A stretch of 64,000 nucleotides of DNA from Bacteroidales bacterium (GTDB taxonomy: Bacteria; Bacteroidota; Bacteroidia; Bacteroidales; UBA932): positions 1-64,000 of the forward strand of contig JAFYZZ010000083.1 of NCBI GenBank assembly GCA_017548445.1, written 5' to 3'. How positions within the stretch are numbered: the stretch's first letter is position 1; each line of letters opens with the position of its first letter. Below are positions 33,780 through 42,172 of this stretch, piece by piece. Position numbers and translations under genes: made by a program. The notes beneath the pieces are model-generated. The model was not told the origin of the DNA. It saw only the letters and a program-made list of their open reading frames with translations, and searched no databases.

Positions 33780-33787
33780 CAAAGATA
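33780..33787 (-). promoter_or_regulatory. -7 element (TATCTTTG) of the clostripain gene
   Basis: Exact TAnnTTTG on the minus strand, six bases from the ATG at 33773; near-leaderless message predicted. Confidence 0.6.
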
Positions 33788-34007
33788 GGGAATGCGCGGG
33801 AAATACACAATGATTCCGTGTTGTAACGAAAATGATCACAATTTAGGATGTGCAATAAAAATGAGAATAAAGTGTCCTTTCGGATTGAAATCCGTTTTCG
33901 AATCCGTGAAACGGGATGGTGTTTCAAGTCTTTGTCGCTCAGTGTATAAAACTGCTTACAGATTGTTAGGAAAACGCTTTTTACATTTTTCTTATTTAGC
34001 CTGGTCG
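33788..34007. other. AT-rich intergenic region upstream of the capsule locus
   Basis: About 220 bases with no gene I can support. A short open frame at 33792-34043 resembles nothing and would cross the capsule promoter. I see no long inverted repeats flanking the downstream promoter. Confidence 0.6.
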
Positions 34008-34038
34008 TTTGGTAAGTCAAAAGAATTGGTTATATTTG
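34008..34038 (+). promoter_or_regulatory. Promoter of the capsule operon
   Basis: TTTG (34008-34011), 19-base spacer, TATATTTG (34031-34038): a perfect Bacteroidota promoter. The start of transcription should be near 34043, immediately before the first hairpin of the leader, giving a leader of about 150 bases. Confidence 0.85.
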
Positions 34039-34047
34039 TATAATTTT

Positions 34048-34190
34048 AGGTGCCTCTGGACAGAGGACCTGAACCAAGGATTTGCAGAGCCGGCTCTTGG
34101 ATAGGAGCGCGTCTGCCGAACGGGCCCGATTCCCGTCAAATCCGACTTTTACCCGGCATTCCGCCTCCGGAAGGCCGGGGAGTAGGAAAA
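34048..34190 (+). ncRNA. Structured leader RNA of upxY with a tRNA-like domain
   Basis: Three folds follow in order. First, CCTCT/AGAGG (34053-34066, extended by AGGT/ACCT) at the very 5' end. Second, a tRNA-like set: GGATTTG (34078-34084) pairs perfectly with CAAATCC (34137-34143); inside are a D-arm-like GCTC-TTGGATAG-GAGC (34093-34108) and a T-arm-like ACGGG-CCCGATT-CCCGT (34120-34136) that directly abuts the acceptor-like strand. The anticodon arm is short and competes with the T-arm. Third, CCCGGC/GCCGGG enclosing TTCCG/CGGAA (34152-34179) just before the start codon. UpxY proteins antiterminate in such leaders in Bacteroides. It is not a functional tRNA. Confidence 0.65.
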
Positions 34191-34754
34191 ATGTCCTGCA
34201 ACGTGTCTTCCCATCTTATTGAACCATCGCCTGAAGGCCAGCACTGGTACGCGCTGAAAGTGTTTTACAACCGGGTAGTGTACTTGAAGTCCCTCCTCGA
34301 ACCCGAGGGAGTGGAGACGTATGTACCACTCCAGACCGTGGAACAGTTCGAAGGCGGACGGCTGGTCTATGTCGAGAAGCAACTCATCCCCTCGCTGCTC
34401 TTCGTGCGCTGCACGGAGGACTGGCTCGTGAAGTTCAAGGACAGACACAACGCGGTCTTTATGTTCTATGCGGAGGCCGGAAGCCGCAAGCCCGGTCCCA
34501 TCCGTGACGATGAGATGCAATCCTTCATCCTGGTCACCTCCGCCGGGGCGGGCCGGAACGTGAAGTATTTCGGGGCCGACGCTCCGGAATACCGGACGGG
34601 CGACCGCGTGCGTGTAATCGACGGCATCTACAAGGGGGCCGAAGGCTACATCAAGCGCATCAAGAAGGACCGCAAGCTCGTCGTCTCCGTGACAGGCGTC
34701 GCCGTGGTCGCGGTCAGTTACATCCATCCCAGTTATCTGGAAAAAATCGATTAA
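34191..34754 (+). CDS. UpxY-type transcription antiterminator (NusG paralogue)
   Basis: 187 residues from ATG 34191; the longer upstream frame runs through the structured leader and is rejected. An N-terminal NGN domain (about 23-125, [20 protein letters not shown], with [15 protein letters not shown]) and a C-terminal KOW-like domain ([31 protein letters not shown]). UpxY proteins let RNA polymerase pass terminators in the leader of their own capsule operon. No upxZ follows; ugd comes next after 23 bases. Composition is that of the core chromosome and no CATG is present. Confidence 0.9.
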   Translation: MSCNVSSHLIEPSPEGQHWYALKVFYNRVVYLKSLLEPEGVETYVPLQTVEQFEGGRLVYVEKQLIPSLLFVRCTEDWLVKFKDRHNAVFMFYAEAGSRKPGPIRDDEMQSFILVTSAGAGRNVKYFGADAPEYRTGDRVRVIDGIYKGAEGYIKRIKKDRKLVVSVTGVAVVAVSYIHPSYLEKID

Positions 34755-34777
34755 CCCATAATTTAAAGACAAACCGT

Positions 34778-35971
34778 ATGAAAATCACCGTTGCCGGAGT
34801 CGGCTATGTAGGCCTGAGCCTCGCCGTGCTGCTCGCCCAGCACCATAAAGTCACCGCCATCACCACCACCCCCAGGAAAGCAGATAAGCTGAACAAGTTC
34901 ATCAGTCCCATCCAGGACGACGAGATTGAGCGCTTTTTCCGTGAGGCACGCGAGGGCAAGCGCAAGCTGGACCTCTTCACCACCGTCGACAAGGACGCGG
35001 CCTACGCTTCGGCCGAACTGGTCATCATCGCCACGCCTACCAACTACGACGACGAGCACCATTTCTTCGACACCAGCGCGGTAGAGGATGCCATCGAGCA
35101 CGTGCTGAAGGTGAATCCGAAAGTGCTGATGGTCATCAAGAGCACCGTTCCGGTGGGCTACACTGACAGCGTCCGTGAGAAATACGGCATCGACAACATT
35201 ATTTTCTCACCGGAATTTCTCCGCGAAAGCAAGGCCCTTTACGATAACCTTCACCCCAGCCGCATCGTGGTTGGGGCCTATGAACACCAGCAGAAAGAAG
35301 CGCAGATGTTCGCCGAGATTCTCGCCGAGGGTGCCGAGGACAAGGACGTGAAGATTCTGATTGCCCATCCTACGGAGGCCGAGGCAATCAAGCTCTTCGC
35401 CAATACCTACCTGGCCGTCCGCGTCAGTTATTTCAACGAGCTGGATACCTACGCCCAGGTCAAGGGCCTGAACACGAAGCAGATCATCGAGGGCGTGTGT
35501 ATGGACCCGCGCATTGGCGGCCATTACAACAACCCGAGCTTCGGCTACGGCGGCTACTGCCTTCCGAAGGACACCAAGCAGCTGCTGGCCAATTATAAGG
35601 ACGTCCCCCAGACGATGATCGAGGCCGTCGTGAAGAGCAACGCGGTAAGGAAAGAGTTCATCGCCGACACCATCCTGAAGAGGAAGCCCAAAACCGTGGG
35701 CGTATACCGCCTCACGATGAAGAGCAACAGCGACAATTTCCGCGCCTCCGCCATTCAGGATATCATCAAGCATTTGAAAGCCAATTCTGTCAGTATCATC
35801 ATTTACGAACCGACGCTGGAAGACGGCAGCGAATTCCTCGCCAACAGGGTGGTGAACGACATCTCCAAGTTCAAGGCCCAGAGCGACGTCATCCTGGCCA
35901 ACCGCTTCGACGACGTACTTGCGGACGTGGAGGACAAGGTGTATACCCGAGACCTTTTCAAGAGAGACTAG
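34778..35971 (+). CDS. ugd: UDP-glucose 6-dehydrogenase-like protein (first copy)
   Basis: 397 residues. Rossmann start [28 protein letters not shown], the [10 protein letters not shown] and [15 protein letters not shown] motifs, and the catalytic Cys in [20 protein letters not shown] residues (FGYGGYC at about 258). It oxidises UDP-glucose to UDP-glucuronate with two NAD. A second copy (37864-39156) is about 60-70% alike by eye and carries two insertions. Host-like base composition. First sugar gene of the capsule operon. Confidence 0.92.
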   Translation: MKITVAGVGYVGLSLAVLLAQHHKVTAITTTPRKADKLNKFISPIQDDEIERFFREAREGKRKLDLFTTVDKDAAYASAELVIIATPTNYDDEHHFFDTSAVEDAIEHVLKVNPKVLMVIKSTVPVGYTDSVREKYGIDNIIFSPEFLRESKALYDNLHPSRIVVGAYEHQQKEAQMFAEILAEGAEDKDVKILIAHPTEAEAIKLFANTYLAVRVSYFNELDTYAQVKGLNTKQIIEGVCMDPRIGGHYNNPSFGYGGYCLPKDTKQLLANYKDVPQTMIEAVVKSNAVRKEFIADTILKRKPKTVGVYRLTMKSNSDNFRASAIQDIIKHLKANSVSIIIYEPTLEDGSEFLANRVVNDISKFKAQSDVILANRFDDVLADVEDKVYTRDLFKRD

Positions 35972-35975
35972 TTTT

Positions 35976-37145
35976 ATGCAAAGCGAAACGAGATTTCGCG
36001 AATACTTCGGGCGGGATCCGGAAGGGGTGGCTTTCTGCCCCTACCGGATCTGCCCCATCGGAGCCCATTCCGACCATAATCTGGGCAAGATCACCGGCCT
36101 GGCCATAGACAAGGGCATCCATCTCGCCTATGCCGCCAGGCAGGACGGTGCGGTGGAGATGTCGTCGCTGCAGTTCCCGGAACGGACTCAGTGGCATATC
36201 TCGTCGGTTCCGTCCAGGCAGGGCGACTGGGCCGATTACCTGCGCGGCGCCACCTGGGCGCTGGGCAGGAAGTATCCGTTGAATGCCGGCGTGTGCGGTA
36301 TCATCGAAGGATCCCTGCCCATCGGCGGACTTTCTTCCAGCGCCGCGGTGATCATCGCCTTCCTGCAGGCCCTTTCCCGGGTCAACGGCGTCCGGCTAGG
36401 GCAGCAGGAGCTCATAGACATCGCCTACGACGCCGAGTTGAACTATGTGGGCGTCAGTGTGGGCAAACTGGACCAGAGCTGCGAGGTGCTCGGCAGGAAG
36501 AACCACCTGCTCTATCTGGACACGAAGGACGGGCGGTACGAACTGATTCCCCAGTCGCCGTCGATGAAACCCTACCGGATCGCCATCTTCTTCTCCGGAC
36601 TGGAGCACAGCCTGGCCGGGTCGAAATTCAATATGCGGGTGGACGAACTCCGCGCCGGGGTGTATGCCCTCCAGGCTTTCGCCGGGATGGAGTACGGCAA
36701 GTTCGGCGAGGCGATGGCCCGCAACGTGCCGAGGGCGGTGTACGACCAGTACAAGGACCGTCTCCCGGCCCCCTGGGCCAGGCGCTGCGAGCACTGGTAT
36801 ACGGAATTCGAACGCGTGGAAAAGGGTGCCGAGGCCTGGCGCCGGGGCGACATCGAGACCTATGGACGGCTCTCGTTCGAATCCGGCTGGAGCAGCATCC
36901 ACAACTGGGAGTCGGGCGCGCCCGAACAGATCCGGCTCTACGAGATAATGACGCAGACCGAAGGCATCTACGGCGGCCGTTTCAGCGGCGCGGGCTTCAA
37001 GGGCTGCTGTATGGCGCTCATCGACCCCGCTTTCGAGGAAAGTGTCAGCCGCAGTGTGAGCGAAGCCTATCTGAAGAGTTTCCCGCACCTGACGGGCAAG
37101 TATGGCGTGTATATCTGCGACAGCGCAGACGGAGTCAGCCTATGA
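35976..37145 (+). CDS. GHMP sugar kinase, galacturonokinase-like
   Basis: 389 residues from ATG 35976. Galactokinase-superfamily motifs: CPYRICPIGAHSDHNLG (motif 1), PIGGLSSSAAVIIAF (ATP loop, about 113-127), catalytic Asp in GKLDQSCEVLG and FSGAGFKGCCMAL (motif 3). Galactokinases have GEHTDYN where this has GAHSDHN; plant galacturonokinase has, as I recall, GAHIDHQ and the same PYRICP lead. So phosphorylation of a hexuronate at C1 is favoured over galactose. Overlaps the nucleotidyltransferase gene by four bases (ATGA), implying a coupled salvage step. The substrate is an inference. Confidence 0.78.
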   Translation: MQSETRFREYFGRDPEGVAFCPYRICPIGAHSDHNLGKITGLAIDKGIHLAYAARQDGAVEMSSLQFPERTQWHISSVPSRQGDWADYLRGATWALGRKYPLNAGVCGIIEGSLPIGGLSSSAAVIIAFLQALSRVNGVRLGQQELIDIAYDAELNYVGVSVGKLDQSCEVLGRKNHLLYLDTKDGRYELIPQSPSMKPYRIAIFFSGLEHSLAGSKFNMRVDELRAGVYALQAFAGMEYGKFGEAMARNVPRAVYDQYKDRLPAPWARRCEHWYTEFERVEKGAEAWRRGDIETYGRLSFESGWSSIHNWESGAPEQIRLYEIMTQTEGIYGGRFSGAGFKGCCMALIDPAFEESVSRSVSEAYLKSFPHLTGKYGVYICDSADGVSL

Positions 37146-37867
37146 AATGCATCATCCTGGCTGCGGGCTATGCCACCCGCCTGTATCCCCTGACGGAGAA
37201 CTTCCCCAAGCCGCTGCTTGAGGTGGCGGGCAAGCCGATCCTGGACTGGCTGATCGACGATATGGAGCGTGACGGCCGCGTGGATGAATACATCGTGGTG
37301 TCGAACCGGAAATTCTCCTCCATCTTCAGGACCTGGGCGGAGCACAGGGCGGTGACCGTCCTGGACGACGGCACCACCAGCAACGAAGGACGCCTCGGCG
37401 CCGTGAAGGACATCCAGTTCGCCATAGAGCACTGCGGTAGCGATGACGACCTTCTGGTGATGGCCGGCGACAACCTGCTGGACTTCAGCCTGTCGGGCTT
37501 CATCCAGTATGCAACCGACAGGAAAGCTTCCTGCGTGATGCGATACTACGAGGCGGAAACGGCCCGGCTCAGCCGGAGCGGCGTCATCGAGATAGATGAC
37601 GATGACCGTATCCTGTCGATGGAAGAGAAACCGGCTGCGCCGAAAACGCATTGGTGCATCCCCGCCTTCTACCATTTCACGGCGGCCGACGCCCGTCGGG
37701 TCCCCGAGGCCATCGCCGGCGGCTGCGGCACCGATGCCCCCGGGAGTTTCATCGCCTGGCTTTGCCGCCGGACGAAGATGTACGCCTGGGAAATGCCCGG
37801 CCACCGGTACGACATCGGTACCCTGGCGGGGTACGAAGAAAACAAGAAAACCTACAGACCCTTATGA
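37142..37867 (+). CDS. Sugar-phosphate nucleotidyltransferase
   Basis: 241 residues. N-terminal [31 protein letters not shown] is the NTP-transferase signature; [12 protein letters not shown] holds the metal-binding Asp, and [17 protein letters not shown] follows. Shorter than RmlA. It is sandwiched between the GHMP kinase and the second dehydrogenase with four-base overlaps on both sides, so it probably activates the kinase product to an NDP-sugar. Confidence 0.85.
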   Translation: MKCIILAAGYATRLYPLTENFPKPLLEVAGKPILDWLIDDMERDGRVDEYIVVSNRKFSSIFRTWAEHRAVTVLDDGTTSNEGRLGAVKDIQFAIEHCGSDDDLLVMAGDNLLDFSLSGFIQYATDRKASCVMRYYEAETARLSRSGVIEIDDDDRILSMEEKPAAPKTHWCIPAFYHFTAADARRVPEAIAGGCGTDAPGSFIAWLCRRTKMYAWEMPGHRYDIGTLAGYEENKKTYRPL

Positions 37868-39156
37868 AGATAGCCGTTGCCGGCACAGGATATGTCGGCC
37901 TTAGCATAGCGACGTTGCTGGCCCAGCGCAACAAGGTCACGGCGGTGGACGTGATTCCGGAGAAGGTGGACCTGATTAACCGGCGCCTGAGTCCCATCAA
38001 GGACGAGGTGATTGAAGAATACCTGGCCACGAAGGACCTGGACTTGACCGCGACCCTCGACGGCGCCGCGGCGTACCGGGACGCCGAGTTCGTGGTAATT
38101 GCCGCTCCGACCAATTACGACCCGCAGAAGAATTTCTTCGACACCTCCCACGTGGAGGAAGTGATAGACCTCGTGCTTTCGGTCAATCCCGACGCGACGA
38201 TGGTCATCAAATCCACCATCCCGGTGGGCTACTCGCGCAGCCTCTATGTGCGGTATGCCGCCAGGGGGGTGAAGAAGTTCAACCTGCTTTTCTCCCCGGA
38301 GTTCCTCCGCGAGAGCAAGGCGCTTTACGACAATCTCTATCCCAGCCGTATCATCGTGGGCGTCCCCAAGATGATGCCCGGCTTCGAACAGGAGAACGAG
38401 GCCATCCGGAAGCTGGTCAGCAACGACCTGCAGGAACGTGCCCATACTTTCGCCCGCCTGCTTCAGGAAGGGGCTCTCAAGGAGGACATCCCGACGCTGT
38501 TTATGGGGATGAAGGAGGCCGAGGCCGTGAAACTCTTCGCCAACACCTACCTGGCCCTGCGCGTGAGCTATTTCAACGAACTCGACACCTACGCCGAGGT
38601 CAAGGGCCTCGACACGCGCAACATCATCGACGGCATCTGTCTGGACCCCCGCATCGGGGCGCATTACAACAACCCGTCTTTCGGCTACGGCGGATACTGC
38701 CTCCCGAAGGACACCAAACAGCTGCTGGCCAACTATGAAGACGTGCCCGAGAACCTCATCCAGGCCATCGTCGAGAGCAACCGCACGCGCAAGGACTACA
38801 TCGCCGACCGCGTGCTGCAGAAGGCCGGCTACTATACCGCCTCCAGCGCCTACGACACGAGGAAGGAACACGACGTGGTCATCGGCGTGTACCGGCTCAC
38901 GATGAAGAGCAATTCCGACAACTTCCGCCAGAGCGCCATCCAGGGCATTATGAAACGTATCAAGGCCAAAGGGGCCAGGGTAATCGTTTATGAACCGACG
39001 CTGGAAGATGGAGCCACCTTCTTCGGCTCCGAGGTCGTCAATGACCTCGCCGCCTTCAAGGCCCGCAGCCAGGCCATCATCGCCAACCGTTTCGATGCCG
39101 ACCTGGAGGATGTGGGCGACAAGGTTTATACAAGAGACATTTTCAAACGCGATTAG
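37864..39156 (+). CDS. ugd: UDP-glucose 6-dehydrogenase-like protein (second copy)
   Basis: 430 residues from ATG 37864. The same motifs as the first copy: [66 protein letters not shown] and the catalytic [14 protein letters not shown]. It has two insertions relative to the first copy, [19 protein letters not shown] around 160 and [16 protein letters not shown] around 320. The two paralogues may use different hexose substrates or arose by duplication. Last gene of the core-like, CATG-free head of the locus. Confidence 0.9.
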   Translation: MKIAVAGTGYVGLSIATLLAQRNKVTAVDVIPEKVDLINRRLSPIKDEVIEEYLATKDLDLTATLDGAAAYRDAEFVVIAAPTNYDPQKNFFDTSHVEEVIDLVLSVNPDATMVIKSTIPVGYSRSLYVRYAARGVKKFNLLFSPEFLRESKALYDNLYPSRIIVGVPKMMPGFEQENEAIRKLVSNDLQERAHTFARLLQEGALKEDIPTLFMGMKEAEAVKLFANTYLALRVSYFNELDTYAEVKGLDTRNIIDGICLDPRIGAHYNNPSFGYGGYCLPKDTKQLLANYEDVPENLIQAIVESNRTRKDYIADRVLQKAGYYTASSAYDTRKEHDVVIGVYRLTMKSNSDNFRQSAIQGIMKRIKAKGARVIVYEPTLEDGATFFGSEVVNDLAAFKARSQAIIANRFDADLEDVGDKVYTRDIFKRD

Positions 39157-39161
39157 AGAAT

Positions 39162-40049
39162 ATGAAAGGGATCGTTCTCGCCGGAGGTTCTGGCACACGG
39201 CTGTATCCGATAACGAAGGGCGTCAGCAAGCAGTTGCTTCCCATTTATGACAAGCCGATGGTCTATTACCCGATCAGCGTGCTGATGTTGGCGGGGATCC
39301 GGGATATCCTCATCATATCCACGCCTCAGGACCTGCCGGGTTTCCAGCGCTTGCTAGGCGACGGCTCCGACTATGGTGTGCGTTTCGAATATGCCGAGCA
39401 GCCCAGTCCGGACGGCCTTGCGCAAGCGTTCATCATTGGTGAAGAATTCATTGGTGATGACTGCGCTTGCCTGGTATTGGGGGACAACATTTTCTATGGA
39501 AACGGGTTGACTTCTTTACTGAAAGAGTCAGTTCGAGCTGCTGAAGAAGACAATAGGGCAACAGTCTTCGGATACTGGGTGGATGATCCGGAACGCTATG
39601 GAGTCGCCGAAATAGATGAGAAAGGAAACTGTGTAAGTCTCGAAGAGAAACCGAAAAATCCAAAGAGTAATTATGCCGTGGTGGGGCTCTATTTTTACCC
39701 CAACAAGGTCGTTGATGTCGCGAAGCATATCAAACCCTCTGCTCGGGGAGAATTGGAAATTACGACAGTAAATCAAGAGTTCCTCAAGAAAGGCGAATTA
39801 AAGGTCCAGACTTTCGGTCGTGGCTTCGCCTGGCTGGATACCGGCACGCATGATTCCCTCGCGGATGCCTCCATATTTGTGGAAGTCATCGAAAAGCGAC
39901 AGGGGCTCAAGATCGCTTGCCTTGAAGGGATTTCTTATCGTCGGGGTTGGATTAGTGAAGAAAAGATGCGCGAGTTGGCACAACCGATGCTAAAGAATCA
40001 GTACGGGCAGTATTTACTGAAGGTTATCGAAGACGAAAAACGGAAATGA
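39162..40049 (+). CDS. rfbA: Glucose-1-phosphate thymidylyltransferase
   Basis: 295 residues, full length: [40 protein letters not shown] and the C-terminal [11 protein letters not shown] region. It makes dTDP-glucose from dTTP and glucose-1-phosphate. The first about 270 bases are GC-rich with C-ending codons; from about 39440 the composition drops to that of the downstream cassette, and the first CATG I found in the window is at 39849. It looks like the crossover gene between the resident and exchanged parts. It overlaps rfbC by four bases. Confidence 0.95.
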   Translation: MKGIVLAGGSGTRLYPITKGVSKQLLPIYDKPMVYYPISVLMLAGIRDILIISTPQDLPGFQRLLGDGSDYGVRFEYAEQPSPDGLAQAFIIGEEFIGDDCACLVLGDNIFYGNGLTSLLKESVRAAEEDNRATVFGYWVDDPERYGVAEIDEKGNCVSLEEKPKNPKSNYAVVGLYFYPNKVVDVAKHIKPSARGELEITTVNQEFLKKGELKVQTFGRGFAWLDTGTHDSLADASIFVEVIEKRQGLKIACLEGISYRRGWISEEKMRELAQPMLKNQYGQYLLKVIEDEKRK

Positions 40050-40615
40050 TTGTCAGGCAGACCGCTTTTGAAGGCGTCTTGATTGTTGAACCTCGCGTTT
40101 TCAGCGATGCACGGGGATACTTTTTCGAAAGTTTCTCCCAGCGGGACTTTGATGAACAGGTCGTGCCGTTGCTGGGCCATTCTGTCGACTTCGTTCAGGA
40201 CAACGAATCCAAATCCTACTATGGCGTTGTCCGTGGGCTCCATTTCCAGCGTCCTCCGTTTGCCCAGCGAAAACTTGTCCGCTGCGTGCAGGGGAGGGTG
40301 CTCGACGTGGTTGTGGATATCCGTCCGGGCTCTCCCACATATGGTCAGCACGAGAGTATCGAGATCAGTGCGGATAACAAACGACAAGTTTTTATTGACC
40401 GTGGTTTCGCGCACGGTTTTGCCGTGCTCAGTGAGATGGCAGTCTTCCAATACAAATGTGACGAGTTCTACCATCCGGAGGCTGACAGCGGCATTCAGTT
40501 GATGGATCCTGCTTTGGGTATCGACTGGTGTATCCCTGCAGGTAAGATGATTCTTAGCGACAAAGACCATCGCCATCCCTGCCTGGCTGATATAGATTTT
40601 CCTTTTGAGTTATGA
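40046..40615 (+). CDS. rfbC: dTDP-4-dehydrorhamnose 3,5-epimerase
   Basis: 189 residues with the RmlC cupin: [35 protein letters not shown] (catalytic His), [17 protein letters not shown] and [15 protein letters not shown]. It epimerises dTDP-4-keto-6-deoxyglucose for rhamnose. Overlaps of four bases with rfbA and rfbD. Intermediate composition. Confidence 0.95.
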   Translation: MIVRQTAFEGVLIVEPRVFSDARGYFFESFSQRDFDEQVVPLLGHSVDFVQDNESKSYYGVVRGLHFQRPPFAQRKLVRCVQGRVLDVVVDIRPGSPTYGQHESIEISADNKRQVFIDRGFAHGFAVLSEMAVFQYKCDEFYHPEADSGIQLMDPALGIDWCIPAGKMILSDKDHRHPCLADIDFPFEL

Positions 40616-41526
40616 AGGTTTTAGTGACAGGTGCTAATGGTCAGTTGGGGATGTCGCTCCGTAAACGGGTCCAGAATAATAACTGGATCTTCTCGGATGT
40701 CGTCGAGGCCCTCGGTGTGGAAACTGAGATGTTGGACATTACGGACATCGAGGCCATTCGCACCACCGTCGCGAAAGAGAAAGTAGATTCCATTGTCAAC
40801 TGTGCCGCCTATACTAACGTGGACGCAGCTGAGGACAACTATGAACTTGCGGAAATTCTTAACGCCAAGGCAGTCGAGAACTTGGCTATCGCGATGAAGG
40901 AGGTTAATGGCTTACTGATTCACATCAGCACGGACTATGTGTTTGGCGGCGAGCTTTGGAATACTCCGTATCGAGAAGACCATAAACCTTCGCCAACCGG
41001 CGTCTACGGACTGACCAAACTTCACGGCGAACAGGCCATTGAAAGAGTCGGATGCAAGCACGTGATTCTCCGTACCGCCTGGCTTTATAGCGAATTTGGT
41101 AAGAATTTCGTCAAGACGATGCTGAAACTGACGGCCGAGAAGCCGACCTTGAAGGTCGTCTTTGACCAGGTGGGTACTCCGACTTATGCCGGTGATCTAG
41201 CGGAAGCCATTGTCAAGATATTGGATGTATTTGACCATTCCGTCCGGTGTGGTCAACGTCATTCCGGGCTTGACCCGGAATCTCTTACCGGCATCTACCA
41301 TTTCTCCAACGAAGGTGTCTGCTCCTGGTACGACTTTGCCAAGATGATTGCCGAATATGCTGGCCACACCACCTGCGACATCCATCCCTGCCACAGCGAC
41401 GAATTCCCTTCCAAGGTCCGTCGACCGGCCTATTCTGTGCTGGATAAGACCAAGGTCAAGGAAACCTTCGGACTGTGGATACCATATTGGACGGAGTCGT
41501 TAAGAAGGTGTATAGCTGTACTGTAG
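40612..41526 (+). CDS. rfbD: dTDP-4-dehydrorhamnose reductase with an in-frame palindromic insertion
   Basis: 304 residues. NAD(P)-binding start VLVTGANGQLGMSLRK, NCAAYTNVDAAEDN, STDYVFGG and YGLTKLHGEQAI (Tyr and Lys of the SDR pair). It makes dTDP-rhamnose. Between AIVKILD and GIYHFSNEGVCSWYDF there is an unusual segment, about 20 residues (VFDHSVRC..HSGLDPESLT), encoded by a palindromic element (41231-41281). RfbD normally has only a short loop here. The frame stays open. Confidence 0.92.
   Translation: MKVLVTGANGQLGMSLRKRVQNNNWIFSDVVEALGVETEMLDITDIEAIRTTVAKEKVDSIVNCAAYTNVDAAEDNYELAEILNAKAVENLAIAMKEVNGLLIHISTDYVFGGELWNTPYREDHKPSPTGVYGLTKLHGEQAIERVGCKHVILRTAWLYSEFGKNFVKTMLKLTAEKPTLKVVFDQVGTPTYAGDLAEAIVKILDVFDHSVRCGQRHSGLDPESLTGIYHFSNEGVCSWYDFAKMIAEYAGHTTCDIHPCHSDEFPSKVRRPAYSVLDKTKVKETFGLWIPYWTESLRRCIAVL
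41231..41281. repeat. Palindromic element inside rfbD
   Basis: ATTCCGGG (41261-41268) and CCCGGAAT (41274-41281) are perfect arms around CTTGA; before it TTGACC (41231-41236) can pair with GGTCAA (41251-41256). Its translation HSGLDPES (and FRVKPGMT on the other strand) is a phrase I recall from junk translations of dispersed palindromic repeats in many genomes. Confidence 0.7.
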
Positions 41527-41529
41527 AAT

Positions 41530-42171
41530 ATGGATAGAATCGCTATTATCGGAGCTGGGGATCTGGGGCGGCAGATAGCGTATTATGCCCGCCGGAACGG
41601 GCTGGAAGTGGTTGGCTTTTATGATGATTATTATGGGAGGGCATTGATAGAAGGTTGCCCGGTATTGGGCCCGGTCTCTCAAATTGAGGAGGATTTCAGA
41701 TTCGGTAATGCAAGGTGGTCAGCACTTGTTTGCGGGATAGGTTATAAGCATTTTGCTGAAAGGGCGAGATTATTCGAATACTTTTTTGCGGAAAAGGGTA
41801 TACCATTTGCGACGATTATTGATAAATCGTGTCTGGTGGACCCGACGGCGATCATTGGGGCAGGATGCGTGCTCTTCCCGGCATCGATTGTCGATAAAGG
41901 TGTTGTTTTGGGGAACAATGTGTTAATGAACGTTGGAGCAACTATAGCGCACGATAGCAGGGTCAAGTCACATTCATTCCTTTCTCCCCGCGTTGCCATT
42001 GCCGGTTTCTCCGAGATTGGCGAGAGATGTATGTGTGGAATTAACTCAACGGTGATAGACAATATCATTGTTGGTGATGATATCCGTCTTGGGGCCGGAA
42101 CCGTGGTCATTGATAGCTTAGATGAAGCGGGACTGTATGTTGGTGTTCCTGCAAAATTAAAAAAGAGATAG
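41530..42171 (+). CDS. NeuD/PglD-type sugar O- or N-acetyltransferase
   Basis: 213 residues. A Rossmann-like N-terminal domain (IAIIGAGDLGRQIAYYARRNG) and a left-handed beta-helix of hexapeptide repeats (from about 95: IIDKSCLVDPTAIIGAGCVLFPASIV ... GAGTVVIDS). The family acetylates amino sugars or sialic acid precursors using acetyl-CoA. A candidate for N-acetylating the 4-amino sugar made by the WecE-like aminotransferase downstream. It lies three bases after rfbD. Confidence 0.85.
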   Translation: MDRIAIIGAGDLGRQIAYYARRNGLEVVGFYDDYYGRALIEGCPVLGPVSQIEEDFRFGNARWSALVCGIGYKHFAERARLFEYFFAEKGIPFATIIDKSCLVDPTAIIGAGCVLFPASIVDKGVVLGNNVLMNVGATIAHDSRVKSHSFLSPRVAIAGFSEIGERCMCGINSTVIDNIIVGDDIRLGAGTVVIDSLDEAGLYVGVPAKLKKR

Positions 42172-42172
42172 A

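Noticed and set aside
33792..34043. Open frame of 83 codons upstream of the capsule promoter
   Set aside because: It runs across the perfect TTTG-N19-TATATTTG promoter and into the leader, and its translation resembles no family.
33960..34060. Invertible (phase-variable) capsule promoter as in Bacteroides fragilis
   Set aside because: I see no pair of long inverted repeats flanking the promoter and no recombinase gene nearby.
34078..34144. A functional tRNA gene
   Set aside because: The acceptor and T-arm-like pairings fit, but the anticodon arm is incomplete, there are eight bases instead of two before the D-arm-like hairpin, and the T-loop lacks TT. I treat it as tRNA-like leader structure.
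34050..34190. Longer upxY start with 47 extra residues
   Set aside because: The extra segment is encoded by the paired leader, is Pro/Gly/Arg-rich and has no counterpart in NusG-like proteins; ATG 34191 begins just before the NGN domain.
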